From positions 1 through 64,000 of the forward strand of contig CAZIGK010000002.1 of the NCBI GenBank assembly GCA_964538615.1: a stretch of DNA of 64,000 bases, given 5' to 3'. This stretch comes from CAZIGK01 sp964538615. Its GTDB lineage: Bacteria > Pseudomonadota > Alphaproteobacteria > Rickettsiales > RI-342. The notes beneath the pieces are model-generated. The model had not been told where the DNA came from. It was given only the letters and a program-made list of their open reading frames with translations, and ran no database searches. The position numbers and the translations under genes were made by a program. This document shows, one piece after another, positions 25,833 through 33,536 of this stretch (position 1 is the first letter of the stretch; the number at the start of each line of letters is the position of its first letter).

Positions 25833-26012
25833 TTATGCAACCGGGGGACGGCGTCCTGATACTACGTTAGCGATCAGGCTGACCGCAAACAGGATCAGTA
25901 ATGCGAAAAAGAGTAATTTTGCAGCACCGGCCAGCGTACCGGCAATACCGCCAAAACCCAGAACAGCGGCAATAATGGCCAGAATAAAGAATGTTAAAGC
26001 CCAGTTCAGCAT
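25833..26012 (-). CDS. DUF1328 family small membrane protein (YtjA-like)
   Basis: 59 aa. Two hydrophobic helices with the family pattern: MLNWALTFFILAIIAAVLGF, GGIAGTLAGAAKLLFF and a tail ending SGRRPP. AAGGAGAT lies five bases before the ATG. DUF1328 proteins are short inner-membrane proteins often produced under stress; their role is not established. Followed by the His-rich gene. Confidence 0.88.
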   Translation of the reverse strand: MLNWALTFFILAIIAAVLGFGGIAGTLAGAAKLLFFALLILFAVSLIANVVSGRRPPVA

Positions 26013-26147
26013 GATAGATCTCCTTGTTAACGCTTACTGACATCAGCATAAGCCGTTAGGTGTAAGGAGGCACTGTGGAGAACGCGCATTTATGTTAAGC
26101 GCGGCTAAAAGAACCGCCCATGCAGAATGAAGAGCAGGGAGGGGGAG

Positions 26148-26486
26148 TTATAGCCGATCAGAGTGAGGCGCAGCAGGTGAGGAAAAATGCTCTCCGCCGC
26201 ACATCTGGCAATAACGCTTTTTTTGGCTATGTCGCCAAAGGCTGTAGATGAGGCCGGGGAAGAAAAAACCCACCCACAGGACAATCTCTATCATCAGGCT
26301 GCCACGAGAGCGCCAACGGGCACTGCCAATGGCGCCGCAGTGGGCGCAGGTAAGGGTTTTGTCTTCCTGATGGCGGATGAAACGCTGAAATGCTCCATGC
26401 GCCATCGCCAGCATCATCAGCACGCAGACCCCTCCCAGCAGACCATAGAGCAACAGGCTGCTCTGGAAGAGGTTCAGGCCATGCAT
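26148..26486 (-). CDS. Membrane protein with zinc-ribbon-like cysteines
   Basis: 112 aa. Two hydrophobic segments (SLLLYGLLGGVCVLMMLAMA near the start and EIVLWVGFFFPGLIYSLW near residue 75). Between and after them are two CxxC pairs, TCAHCGAIGSARW and YCQMCGGEHF, which could together bind one zinc ion on the cytoplasmic side. No family recognised. It follows the hydrolase gene by 15 bp on the same strand, so the two are probably co-transcribed. Confidence 0.7.
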   Translation of the reverse strand: MHGLNLFQSSLLLYGLLGGVCVLMMLAMAHGAFQRFIRHQEDKTLTCAHCGAIGSARWRSRGSLMIEIVLWVGFFFPGLIYSLWRHSQKKRYCQMCGGEHFSSPAAPHSDRL

Positions 26487-26501
26487 GGAACAATCCTGCC
26501 C

Positions 26502-27200
26502 TTAACCACGCGGTAGCTGACGGCGTTTGCGGTCCGGGCGGTTGCGGCGGCGGCTTTCAAACTCTTCCGCACGGTTAGCGATATACTCATCCATAATACC
26601 GGATAGGTCTTCCATGTGGTCGCGGAAATAATGATCCGCCCCATGGACGACCTGATAATCTATTTTGCCACCCTTCTGGCTGGCCAGTTTACCCGCCAGC
26701 TTGGAGACAGATTCTTCCTTCACCACATCATCGCGGTCACCCTGTACAATCAGGCCGGAAGCCGGGCAGGGGGAAAGAAACGAAAAATCGAACATACCGG
26801 CAGGAGGGGCAACCGTGACAAAGCCCTCAATTTCCGGGCGGCGCATCATGAGTTGCATGGCAATCCAGCTACCGAAAGAGAACCCGCCCAGCCAGCAGGT
26901 GGTGGCGTCCTGATTCTGTAATTGTATCCAGTCCAGAGCGGTGGCGGCGTCCATCAGCTCACCCAGACCATCATCAAACTTGCCCTGAGAGCGTCCAACC
27001 CCCCGAAAGTTGAAGCGCAGTACCGAGAAGCCGTTTTTCACAAAAGATTGAAAAATCTGGTACGTGACCTTGTTGTTCATGGTGCCACCATAAAGCGGGT
27101 GCGGGTGGCACACCACTGCAATGGGTGCGCCTTTGCGGTCACTTTGATGATAACGGCCTTCCAGTCGTCCATCGGCTCCGGAAAAAATCACTTCAGGCAT
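26502..27200 (-). CDS. Alpha/beta hydrolase
   Basis: 232 aa, single-domain serine hydrolase. The oxyanion-hole region is CHPHPLYGGTMNNKV (~residues 31-45), followed by LRFNFRGVGRSQGKFDDG. The nucleophile elbow is GGFSFGSW with the Ser at ~104, the acid is in QGDRDDVV (~165) and the His in HGADHYF (~193). This matches the family of uncharacterised alphaproteobacterial hydrolases of the dienelactone-hydrolase type (HPHP.yGG.m.nkvv). The C-terminal 20 residues are strongly basic (RRRNRPDRKRRQ). The substrate is unknown. Confidence 0.88.
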   Translation of the reverse strand: MPEVIFSGADGRLEGRYHQSDRKGAPIAVVCHPHPLYGGTMNNKVTYQIFQSFVKNGFSVLRFNFRGVGRSQGKFDDGLGELMDAATALDWIQLQNQDATTCWLGGFSFGSWIAMQLMMRRPEIEGFVTVAPPAGMFDFSFLSPCPASGLIVQGDRDDVVKEESVSKLAGKLASQKGGKIDYQVVHGADHYFRDHMEDLSGIMDEYIANRAEEFESRRRNRPDRKRRQLPRG

Positions 27201-27269
27201 TCGTGCTTCCTGTCAGTTTGGGCTGATACTACAGTCACATAGAGATGTTGCTGGAAACCACACGGGACG

Positions 27270-27298
27270 TTGACCCCCGACTTTGCCTAGGCTATAGG
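27270..27298 (+). promoter_or_regulatory. Sigma-70-like promoter of cysE
   Basis: TTGACC (27270-27275), 17-bp spacer, TATAGG (27293-27298), in the divergent gap before cysE. This leaves a leader of about 110 nt. Confidence 0.55.
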
Positions 27299-27413
27299 TG
27301 GTGGCAGCGTAAGCTTTGGCAGAAGACCCGCTTGTTTTCCGGCAACGTCATTCGGGGATAAGGCTCCCCAAAGCGACTTGCTCTCTAGTAAAACACTTCA
27401 CAGGAAAATGCAA

Positions 27414-28226
27414 ATGTTCCAGCGCATCACCTCCACTCTGCTTGAGGATGTGGATTCCGTTTTTGACCGGGATCCGGCTGCCCGCAGCCGATGGGAGGTG
27501 ATGTTGTGTTACCCCGGTTTCCACGCCATGTTGTTTTACCGGCTGTCGCATTGGCTGTGGAAACAGGAGTTCCGCCTGATGGCGCGTGTATGTTCTCAGA
27601 TTGGACGTTTTTTTACAGGTATCGAGATTCACCCCGGTGCGCATATTGGCAAACGCCTGTTCATTGACCACGGCATGGGAGTCGTGATTGGGGAAACCGC
27701 CCGTATTGGAGATGATGTGACCATTTACCATGGGGTCACTCTGGGTGGGGTGTCGTTAGAAAAAACCATTCGTCATCCCCAAATTGGCGATGGAGTCATT
27801 ATTGGTGCCGGTGCGCAGTTGCTAGGCCCGATTGACATTGGCGATTATGCGCGCATTGGTTCCAACGCTGTAGTGGTGAGTGATGTTGAGGCCGGTGAAA
27901 CCGTGGTAGGCATTCCTGCCCGTCCGGTAAAGGTGAAAAAACAAACAGCGGAAGAGCATCCCTTCGCACCCTATGCGGCTGTGGATGGAGATTGCAAGGA
28001 TGCGGTGACGCAAAAGCTGGAAAGCCTGCAAAAAGAACTGGCTGCCTTGCGGGAACATGTCTCCAGGGCTTCTGCTGTCCCACAGAAAAAAGAAGACGGG
28101 CTGGGTCACCGCTGGCAGCAGGAAGAAGCGCTGGCCACGGCCGAAAGCTGGGATTTTACCAAGCCGGATACCCGCACACAGGTCACCTTCACCAAGTGTG
28201 AAGACGGTAGTTGCAGCGTGGATTAA
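27414..28226 (+). CDS. cysE: Serine O-acetyltransferase
   Basis: Makes O-acetyl-L-serine from serine and acetyl-CoA, the committed step of cysteine synthesis. About 270 aa from the ATG at 27414, preferred because AGGA lies eight bases upstream; ATGs at 27408 and 27378 are in frame. N-terminal helical region (DVDSVFDRDPAARSRWEVMLCYPGFHAM) then left-handed beta-helix hexapeptide repeats: HPGAHIGKRLFIDHGMGVVIGETARIGDDVTIYHGVTLGG-type run at ~residues 75-120, with the catalytic His/Asp region DHG. After the hexapeptide core there is an unusual 80-residue hydrophilic tail with two possible helices. Upstream of two cysteine desulfurases, so cysteine synthesis and sulfur mobilisation are clustered. 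Confidence 0.95.
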   Translation: MFQRITSTLLEDVDSVFDRDPAARSRWEVMLCYPGFHAMLFYRLSHWLWKQEFRLMARVCSQIGRFFTGIEIHPGAHIGKRLFIDHGMGVVIGETARIGDDVTIYHGVTLGGVSLEKTIRHPQIGDGVIIGAGAQLLGPIDIGDYARIGSNAVVVSDVEAGETVVGIPARPVKVKKQTAEEHPFAPYAAVDGDCKDAVTQKLESLQKELAALREHVSRASAVPQKKEDGLGHRWQQEEALATAESWDFTKPDTRTQVTFTKCEDGSCSVD

Positions 28227-28254
28227 GCGCTTAGGCAGAGGATAGACAAACAAC

Positions 28255-29400
28255 GTGACCATATACCTCGATTACAATGCCACAACGCCAGTGCGTCCAG
28301 AGGTTTTGCAAGCCATGCAGCCCTGGTTGGCGGGAGGGTATAACCCTTCCTCCCTGCATGCACTGGGGCGAAAAGCCCGCGCCGCCGTGGAAGATGCACG
28401 CAAGCAACTGGCGCAGATGCTGCATGTGGACGCCAGCGGCATTGTTTTTACCGCATCCGGCACAGAGGCTAATAATCAGGCGTTGCAATGTTTGGGGGCA
28501 ACCGAAATCCTTTACGCCGCAACAGACCATGCGGCAATCACCAAAGCATCGGAGCAGTTAAAAAATCGCCTGCCTGTGCGTGCCATTCCCGTTATGGGCA
28601 ATGGCTTGCTGGATATGACAGCCTTGCAGGATATGCTGCATGAAGCCACGACCCCTGCGCCTTTGGTCACAGTTATGGCAGGGAATAACGAAACGGGATT
28701 GATTCAGCCGATTGAGGCCATTGCGGATATTGTACACCATCACCATGCTCTGTTGCATGTGGATGCATGTCAGGCTTTCGGCAAAATTCCCTTTCCCCCG
28801 ACACTATTGGGGGTAGATGCCTGCTCAATCGCTTCGCATAAACTGGGTGGCCCCGTGGGAGCGGCGGCACTGGTCACAGTTACCTGTCGTCCGGTCTCAG
28901 CTTTACTGGTGGGAGGTGGGCAGGAACTAAACCGTCGTGCCGGTACGGAGAATGTGGCGGCTATTGTGGGTTTTACAGAAGCCGCACGCATAGCGTTGGA
29001 GCAATTACCGCATATGGCGCAGTTGCAGCAATGGCGCGATGCCATGGAAGCGGAGATGATGGCGTATGCGCCGGATGCGCGCATCATAGCGCATGACTTG
29101 CCGCGCCTGCCCAACACCAGTTGTATTCTGATGCCGGGGGTAGAAAACAGTACGCAGTTGATGCATTTTGATCTGGCGGGGATTGCGGTATCTTCCGGCT
29201 CGGCCTGCACTTCCGGTAAGGTGGAGGCATCGCATGTATTGCAAGCGATGGGATTACCGAAAGAACAGGCACAATGCGCGCTGCGGGTGAGCATTGGATG
29301 GGCAACGCAGGAACATGAGTTGCAACGCTTTAGCGAAAGCTGGAAACAATTATATCATCGCAAAGCAATGCGTCAGGCAGGCAGCCCTCTACCATATTAA
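28255..29400 (+). CDS. Cysteine desulfurase, NifS/IscS-like (first copy)
   Basis: PLP enzyme that removes sulfur from cysteine as an enzyme-bound persulfide. 381 aa from a GTG start (28255), which gives the typical TIYLDYNATTPVRPEV beginning. Landmarks: TASGTEANNQAL, AGNNETGLIQPIEAI, HVDACQAFGKIPF, the PLP lysine in SIASHKLGGPVGAAAL (~residue 200) and the active-site loop SSGSACTSGKVEASHVL (~320) with the nucleophilic Cys. It is the upstream and more divergent of two desulfurases; in related alphaproteobacteria a similar NifS-like gene precedes iscS. Confidence 0.92.
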   Translation: MTIYLDYNATTPVRPEVLQAMQPWLAGGYNPSSLHALGRKARAAVEDARKQLAQMLHVDASGIVFTASGTEANNQALQCLGATEILYAATDHAAITKASEQLKNRLPVRAIPVMGNGLLDMTALQDMLHEATTPAPLVTVMAGNNETGLIQPIEAIADIVHHHHALLHVDACQAFGKIPFPPTLLGVDACSIASHKLGGPVGAAALVTVTCRPVSALLVGGGQELNRRAGTENVAAIVGFTEAARIALEQLPHMAQLQQWRDAMEAEMMAYAPDARIIAHDLPRLPNTSCILMPGVENSTQLMHFDLAGIAVSSGSACTSGKVEASHVLQAMGLPKEQAQCALRVSIGWATQEHELQRFSESWKQLYHRKAMRQAGSPLPY

Positions 29401-29495
29401 CAAGAAAAAGCAAACACGCTTCCAATAAAGTGGATGCCAAAAACATGTGTCTATTCAATGGCTAAGGAGATTTTTTCTGATGACCAATAACACCA

Positions 29496-30056
29496 TTAAC
29501 GACTGGGGGGAGAAGGTTGCGGATTGCTTGCCGCGACCAACTCTTCCCGGACAATGGTTTCCAGCAATGCAAAAATATCATTATCTACGGCATACTTAAC
29601 AATATCCGTCACCGTTTGGGGTTCATCAAAAGTACCGAGCGTACCCAAACGTTCTTTCACACGCTCCAGACCATTACTTACCACATCTTTCAGGGTCATT
29701 AATGCTTCTGCCAATTTTGCGCCTCGTAATACATCATCCCCTGATGGCGTCAGATTCTGAGGGGCATGCCGTTGGTAGTGATTCCAAAACCCCAGATCTA
29801 AAACATGAGGATGCAAAGTCACTAGCGTATCACGCGCTTCTGCATAATCAGGGTCATAACAAAAAGCCAATATTTTATGAAATGTATCGCCTCGTACTTT
29901 GTCTAAAGATTGTTGCAGTTTGACAGCACGGTCACTACCTAACATACGACCCAGAAAGTAATACAAACCCGAATCGGTATCCAATACAGTTGTCATGTGC
30001 TGTTGTAATATTTTCTCCTGAAGCGGCATCAAACGATTGTGAGAAGGTTCTGTCAT
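29496..30056 (-). CDS. Hypothetical protein inserted between the two desulfurase genes
   Basis: 186 aa, soluble, predicted helical, no membrane segment. Segments include VLDTDSGLYYFLGRMLGSDRAVKLQQSLD and VKERLGTLGTFDEPQTVTDIVKYAVD; the end is Pro/Ser-rich. No family recognised. It is on the opposite strand to all its neighbours and interrupts the cysE-nifS-iscS-fdx series. A 38-codon plus-strand frame with AAGGAG upstream (start 29480) overlaps its 3' end but is unlikely to be real. Confidence 0.65.
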   Translation of the reverse strand: MTEPSHNRLMPLQEKILQQHMTTVLDTDSGLYYFLGRMLGSDRAVKLQQSLDKVRGDTFHKILAFCYDPDYAEARDTLVTLHPHVLDLGFWNHYQRHAPQNLTPSGDDVLRGAKLAEALMTLKDVVSNGLERVKERLGTLGTFDEPQTVTDIVKYAVDNDIFALLETIVREELVAASNPQPSPPSR

Positions 30057-30182
30057 CTTTCTACTCTCTATATGGGTCAGACATTAAATGTTCGGTTGTA
30101 TATGCTGTTTCGCTCTATCTTCTATTGTGTAGGGCTGCTATGTTCATAACCTGTTTTTGTGACAGAATGATGACAATTGACT

Positions 30183-31364
30183 ATGGATGCACAACCCATC
30201 TACCTTGATTATCAGGCGACTACACCGCCCGACCCACGGGTGGTGAAGGCTATGCTGCCATATTTTGCCGAAAAATTTGGCAATCCACACGCTAGCCGCC
30301 ATGCCTATGGCTGGCGGGCAGAAGCTGCTGTTGACATTGCACAGGAGCATTGTGCCGCATTGATTGGCGCCAATCCTTCCGAGATACTATTTACCTCCGG
30401 CGCAACGGAATCCAACAATCTGGCAATCAAAGGGCTGGCGCAGGCTCAGCGTGAGGGGGAGCGCAAACAGCTTATCTCCGTGGTAACAGAGCATAAATGC
30501 CTGTTGGAATCGTTGGAATACGCAGCACGGGAATGGGGGTATCAGGTCACCCTGCTACCTGTCAACCGGGATGGATTGATTGCATTAGACGCGTTGGAAG
30601 CAGCGTTGCAGACAGCCCCGACCCTATTGGTGTCTGTCATGGCGGTAAATAATGAAATCGGGGTGATTCAACCCTTGAAAGAAATTGGCGAACTTTGCCG
30701 GGCTTATGGCGCACATTTTCATTGCGATGCCGCGCAGGGCTTTGGCAAAATACCACTGGATGTGGAAGATTTGCAAATAGATTTACTGAGTTTTTCCGGG
30801 CATAAAGTCTATGGTCCCATGGGAGTAGGGGGACTGTATGTACGAAGGCGGCCACGGGTACGCCTGGTGGCGCAAATGAGTGGTGGTGGCCAGCAGAAGG
30901 GTTTACGTTCCGGCACTATTCCTCTTCCATTGGTGGTGGGGTTAGGCAAAGCTGCAGAGATTGCCAAAGCGGAATGGCAGCAGGATTGGCAACATGCCCA
31001 TGTGTTAAGCCAGCGGTTTCTTGTGCCTTTAATGGCCAGCCTGCCGGGGTTGCGCCTGAATGGTCACCCGGACAGGCGTTTTCCCGGTAATGTGAACCTG
31101 AGTTTTGAGGGGGTACAGGGGGAATCTCTGTTGTTGAGTCTGAAAGGGCTGGCCGTATCCTCCGGTGCGGCCTGTGCCTCCGCCTCCGCTGAACCTTCGT
31201 ATGTATTAAAGGCTATTGGCGTGCCAGTGAGTCTGGCACATACGGCTATTCGGTTTGGCTTTGGGCGTTTTACTACGGATAGCGAGGTCGATATAGCAGT
31301 GAAAACCGTGATAAATGCCGTGGAGACCCTACAGTCTAAGCCATTGGATGCAGCGTTGGGGTGA
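30183..31364 (+). CDS. iscS: Cysteine desulfurase IscS (second copy)
   Basis: 393 aa from the ATG at 30183. Sulfur donor for Fe-S cluster assembly and tRNA thiolation. Landmarks: YLDYQATTPPDPRVVKAMLPY, FGNPHASRHAYGW, FTSGATESNNLAIKGLA, VTEHKCLLESLEY, MAVNNEIGVIQPLKEI, HCDAAQGFGKIPLDV, the PLP lysine in SFSGHKVYGPMGVGGLYVRRRP and the active-site loop SSGAACASASAEPSYVLKAIG with the persulfide Cys. These match group I IscS more closely than the upstream copy does. No iscU or iscA follows; the next gene is a ferredoxin 175 bp away. Confidence 0.94.
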   Translation: MDAQPIYLDYQATTPPDPRVVKAMLPYFAEKFGNPHASRHAYGWRAEAAVDIAQEHCAALIGANPSEILFTSGATESNNLAIKGLAQAQREGERKQLISVVTEHKCLLESLEYAAREWGYQVTLLPVNRDGLIALDALEAALQTAPTLLVSVMAVNNEIGVIQPLKEIGELCRAYGAHFHCDAAQGFGKIPLDVEDLQIDLLSFSGHKVYGPMGVGGLYVRRRPRVRLVAQMSGGGQQKGLRSGTIPLPLVVGLGKAAEIAKAEWQQDWQHAHVLSQRFLVPLMASLPGLRLNGHPDRRFPGNVNLSFEGVQGESLLLSLKGLAVSSGAACASASAEPSYVLKAIGVPVSLAHTAIRFGFGRFTTDSEVDIAVKTVINAVETLQSKPLDAALG

Positions 31365-31539
31365 TACAACCTGCATGCCGGATGACACCGAGCAGGGAGT
31401 GAGTGTTTTCCCGTTCAGACGAGGGATAGGACGATGCAGAAAAGATGGTTTTTCTCTTGCAACAGCGCACGCTTCGCCCTAACTCTGGCAACAGGTAAAA
31501 CCCATCACTGTGAATCACTCTAAGAAATAGGTTGCTGCC

Positions 31540-31869
31540 ATGCCCAAAATGGTTTTTGTTTCTGCCAATGGTACTGAACGCAAAGAAGTTGATGCGCCCA
31601 ATGGCTTGTCCGTGCTGGAAATTGCACACAAGCATGATGTATCGCTGGAAGGCGCCTGCGAAGGTTCTTTGGCATGTTCTACCTGTCACGTGATTGTGGA
31701 CCCGGAATGGTTTGACCGACTGGAAGAGCCGGAAGAAGCCGAAGAAGATATGCTGGATTTAGCCTTCGGGCTGGAGCGTACCTCCCGTTTAGGGTGTCAG
31801 ATTATTATGACGGACGCGCTGGATGGGTTGGTGGTTCGGTTGCCGTCTGGTGTGAATAATAACCTGTAG
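31540..31869 (+). CDS. fdx: [2Fe-2S] ferredoxin, ISC/adrenodoxin type
   Basis: 109 aa. Electron carrier that supplies electrons for Fe-S cluster assembly. The four cluster ligands are Cys40, Cys46, Cys49 and Cys86 in the pattern CEGSLACSTC and RLGCQ, with the vertebrate-type adrenodoxin acidic helix EEPEEAEEDMLDLAFGLE (~61-79), which is the surface for redox partners. Usual place at the end of an isc cluster, here directly after iscS. Confidence 0.95.
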   Translation: MPKMVFVSANGTERKEVDAPNGLSVLEIAHKHDVSLEGACEGSLACSTCHVIVDPEWFDRLEEPEEAEEDMLDLAFGLERTSRLGCQIIMTDALDGLVVRLPSGVNNNL

Positions 31870-31926
31870 ACGATTCAGGGTAGATGGATACCTGCATCGT
31901 TTGACCCAATGGGAAAGGGAGCTTGG

Positions 31927-32823
31927 ATGAGCCGCATATGCTATGTGAATAATCGCTACCAGCCCATTGAGCATCTGGCGACCCCCATGCAGGATCGCGG
32001 GTTGCAATTTGCAGACGGTGTGTATGAGGTGATGGAATTCACCAACCGGACAGTGCTGCACGAAGATGCGCATTATGCACGGCTGGAACAGTCGTTACAT
32101 GCACTGGATATGCATATGCCGACCACTGTTGCAGTCTTTCGTCATATCACACAGGAGCTGATGCGACGTAACCGGATGCAAAGCGGACTGATTTACCTAC
32201 AGGTGAACCGTGGAGTGGCGCCAAGGGATCATCTGATTCCTGATGTGATTGTACCCACCGTGATGATGAACCTGATGCACCCGAAAACCCCATCCGATAT
32301 GGCGATTCAACGCGGAATAACGGTACAGACGGCGGAGGATATCCGTTGGGCGCGGTGCGATATTAAAACGGTCTCCCTGTTGGGGAATGTGTTGCTGAAA
32401 ACACAGGCTCGTGAAGCCGGAGCCAAGGAAGCCCTGTTGGTTGCGCCAGAAACCGGTGTGATTCGGGAGGGATCGGCATCTAACTTTTTTGCGGTGGATG
32501 CAGAAGGAGTATTGCGTACGCATCCGGCAAATCATCATATTTTACCGGGGATTATCCGGCAACGGGTGATAGAACTGGCGAAAGAAGCCGGAATGGTAGT
32601 GAAAGAAACCCCGATAACCGTTGCGGATATTCCAACCCTGCGGGAGGCTTTTGTGACCAGCACGTCTATGCGCATTATGCCAGTAACCCGTGTGGATAGC
32701 CACAGGCTGGGAGATGGAAAGGCGGGTGTGGTGACCTGTCAGTTATTAACCTTGTTGTTGAACGAAATAAACGGCTTACTAGCCGGTAGTACTGGTCAGC
32801 AATCATGGAGGCATGCCGCATGA
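31927..32823 (+). CDS. dat: D-amino-acid (class IV) aminotransferase
   Basis: 298 aa from the ATG at 31927, with GGGAG six bases upstream. PLP-dependent fold type IV: MQDRGLQFADGVYEVMEF near the start, RWARCDIKTVSLLGNVLLK with the PLP Lys (about residue 152, DIKTVSLL), and the C-terminal GSASNFFAV and TSTSMRIMPVT pattern. This matches bacterial D-alanine aminotransferases, which interconvert D-alanine and D-glutamate. Branched-chain transaminase is less likely given its length and the dadA neighbour. It is the first gene of a tight trio with the HAD hydrolase (4-bp overlap) and dadA. Confidence 0.88.
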   Translation: MSRICYVNNRYQPIEHLATPMQDRGLQFADGVYEVMEFTNRTVLHEDAHYARLEQSLHALDMHMPTTVAVFRHITQELMRRNRMQSGLIYLQVNRGVAPRDHLIPDVIVPTVMMNLMHPKTPSDMAIQRGITVQTAEDIRWARCDIKTVSLLGNVLLKTQAREAGAKEALLVAPETGVIREGSASNFFAVDAEGVLRTHPANHHILPGIIRQRVIELAKEAGMVVKETPITVADIPTLREAFVTSTSMRIMPVTRVDSHRLGDGKAGVVTCQLLTLLLNEINGLLAGSTGQQSWRHAA

Positions 32824-33533
32824 GTAGCACGGTTCCCGCTCATTTGGCCGAAGCGTTACGCCATTTACCGAAACCCGATGCGATATTATTTGATTGGGAT
32901 AATACCCTTATTGATAGCTGGCCGGTTATTCATGCATCCCTCAATGCCACATTGAGCAACTGGAACTTGCCGCTATGGTCCTTAGATGAGGTGAAGCAGC
33001 GGGTGCGCTATTCCATGCGGGATTCTTTTCCCGCCATTTTTGGTGAGGCATGGCAGCAGGCAGGGGATTTTTATCTACAGCAATATCGCAGCCGTCATCT
33101 GGAGGTTCTGCACGCACTGGAACTGGCGGAAGATGTATTACAAGAATTGCAGAAACACGGCATTTTTGTTGGAATTGTTAGCAATAAAACCGGAGATACC
33201 CTGCGCAAAGAAGTGGCACATTTAGGCTGGCAGCCGTATTTTCAGGCAATGGTGGGAGCCGGGGATGCTCTGGCGGATAAACCTTCTGCCGCACCGGTGC
33301 ATATGGCTCTGAAAGATTCCGGTCTTTCACCGGATCGTCACCGTATCTGGCTGGTAGGGGATGCCCCAACCGATGTGGAATGTGCCCGCAACAGTGGCTG
33401 TCTGCCCGTATTTTTTGGCACACAGTTTGAACATGATAACGGTACCTTTGTGTTAAATGACGGCGAACACCATAGCCCGGATCATACGGTGCTATTGCAC
33501 ATGATTCAGGATGCCCTGAAGGAGCATGCCTAA
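32820..33533 (+). CDS. HAD-superfamily phosphatase (Gph-like)
   Basis: 237 aa from the ATG at 32820, which overlaps the dat stop codon (ATGA). HAD motif I is FDWDNTLIDS (~residues 23-32) with the nucleophilic Asp; motif II is VSNKTG (~119), motif III Lys lies in ALADKPSAAPV and motif IV is WLVGDAPTDVECA. The helical cap between motifs I and II fits phosphoglycolate-phosphatase-like enzymes. The substrate is not evident. Its position between two D-amino-acid genes might be coincidental or might point to a phosphorylated intermediate. Confidence 0.88.
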   Translation: MSSTVPAHLAEALRHLPKPDAILFDWDNTLIDSWPVIHASLNATLSNWNLPLWSLDEVKQRVRYSMRDSFPAIFGEAWQQAGDFYLQQYRSRHLEVLHALELAEDVLQELQKHGIFVGIVSNKTGDTLRKEVAHLGWQPYFQAMVGAGDALADKPSAAPVHMALKDSGLSPDRHRIWLVGDAPTDVECARNSGCLPVFFGTQFEHDNGTFVLNDGEHHSPDHTVLLHMIQDALKEHA

Positions 33534-33536
33534 CCC

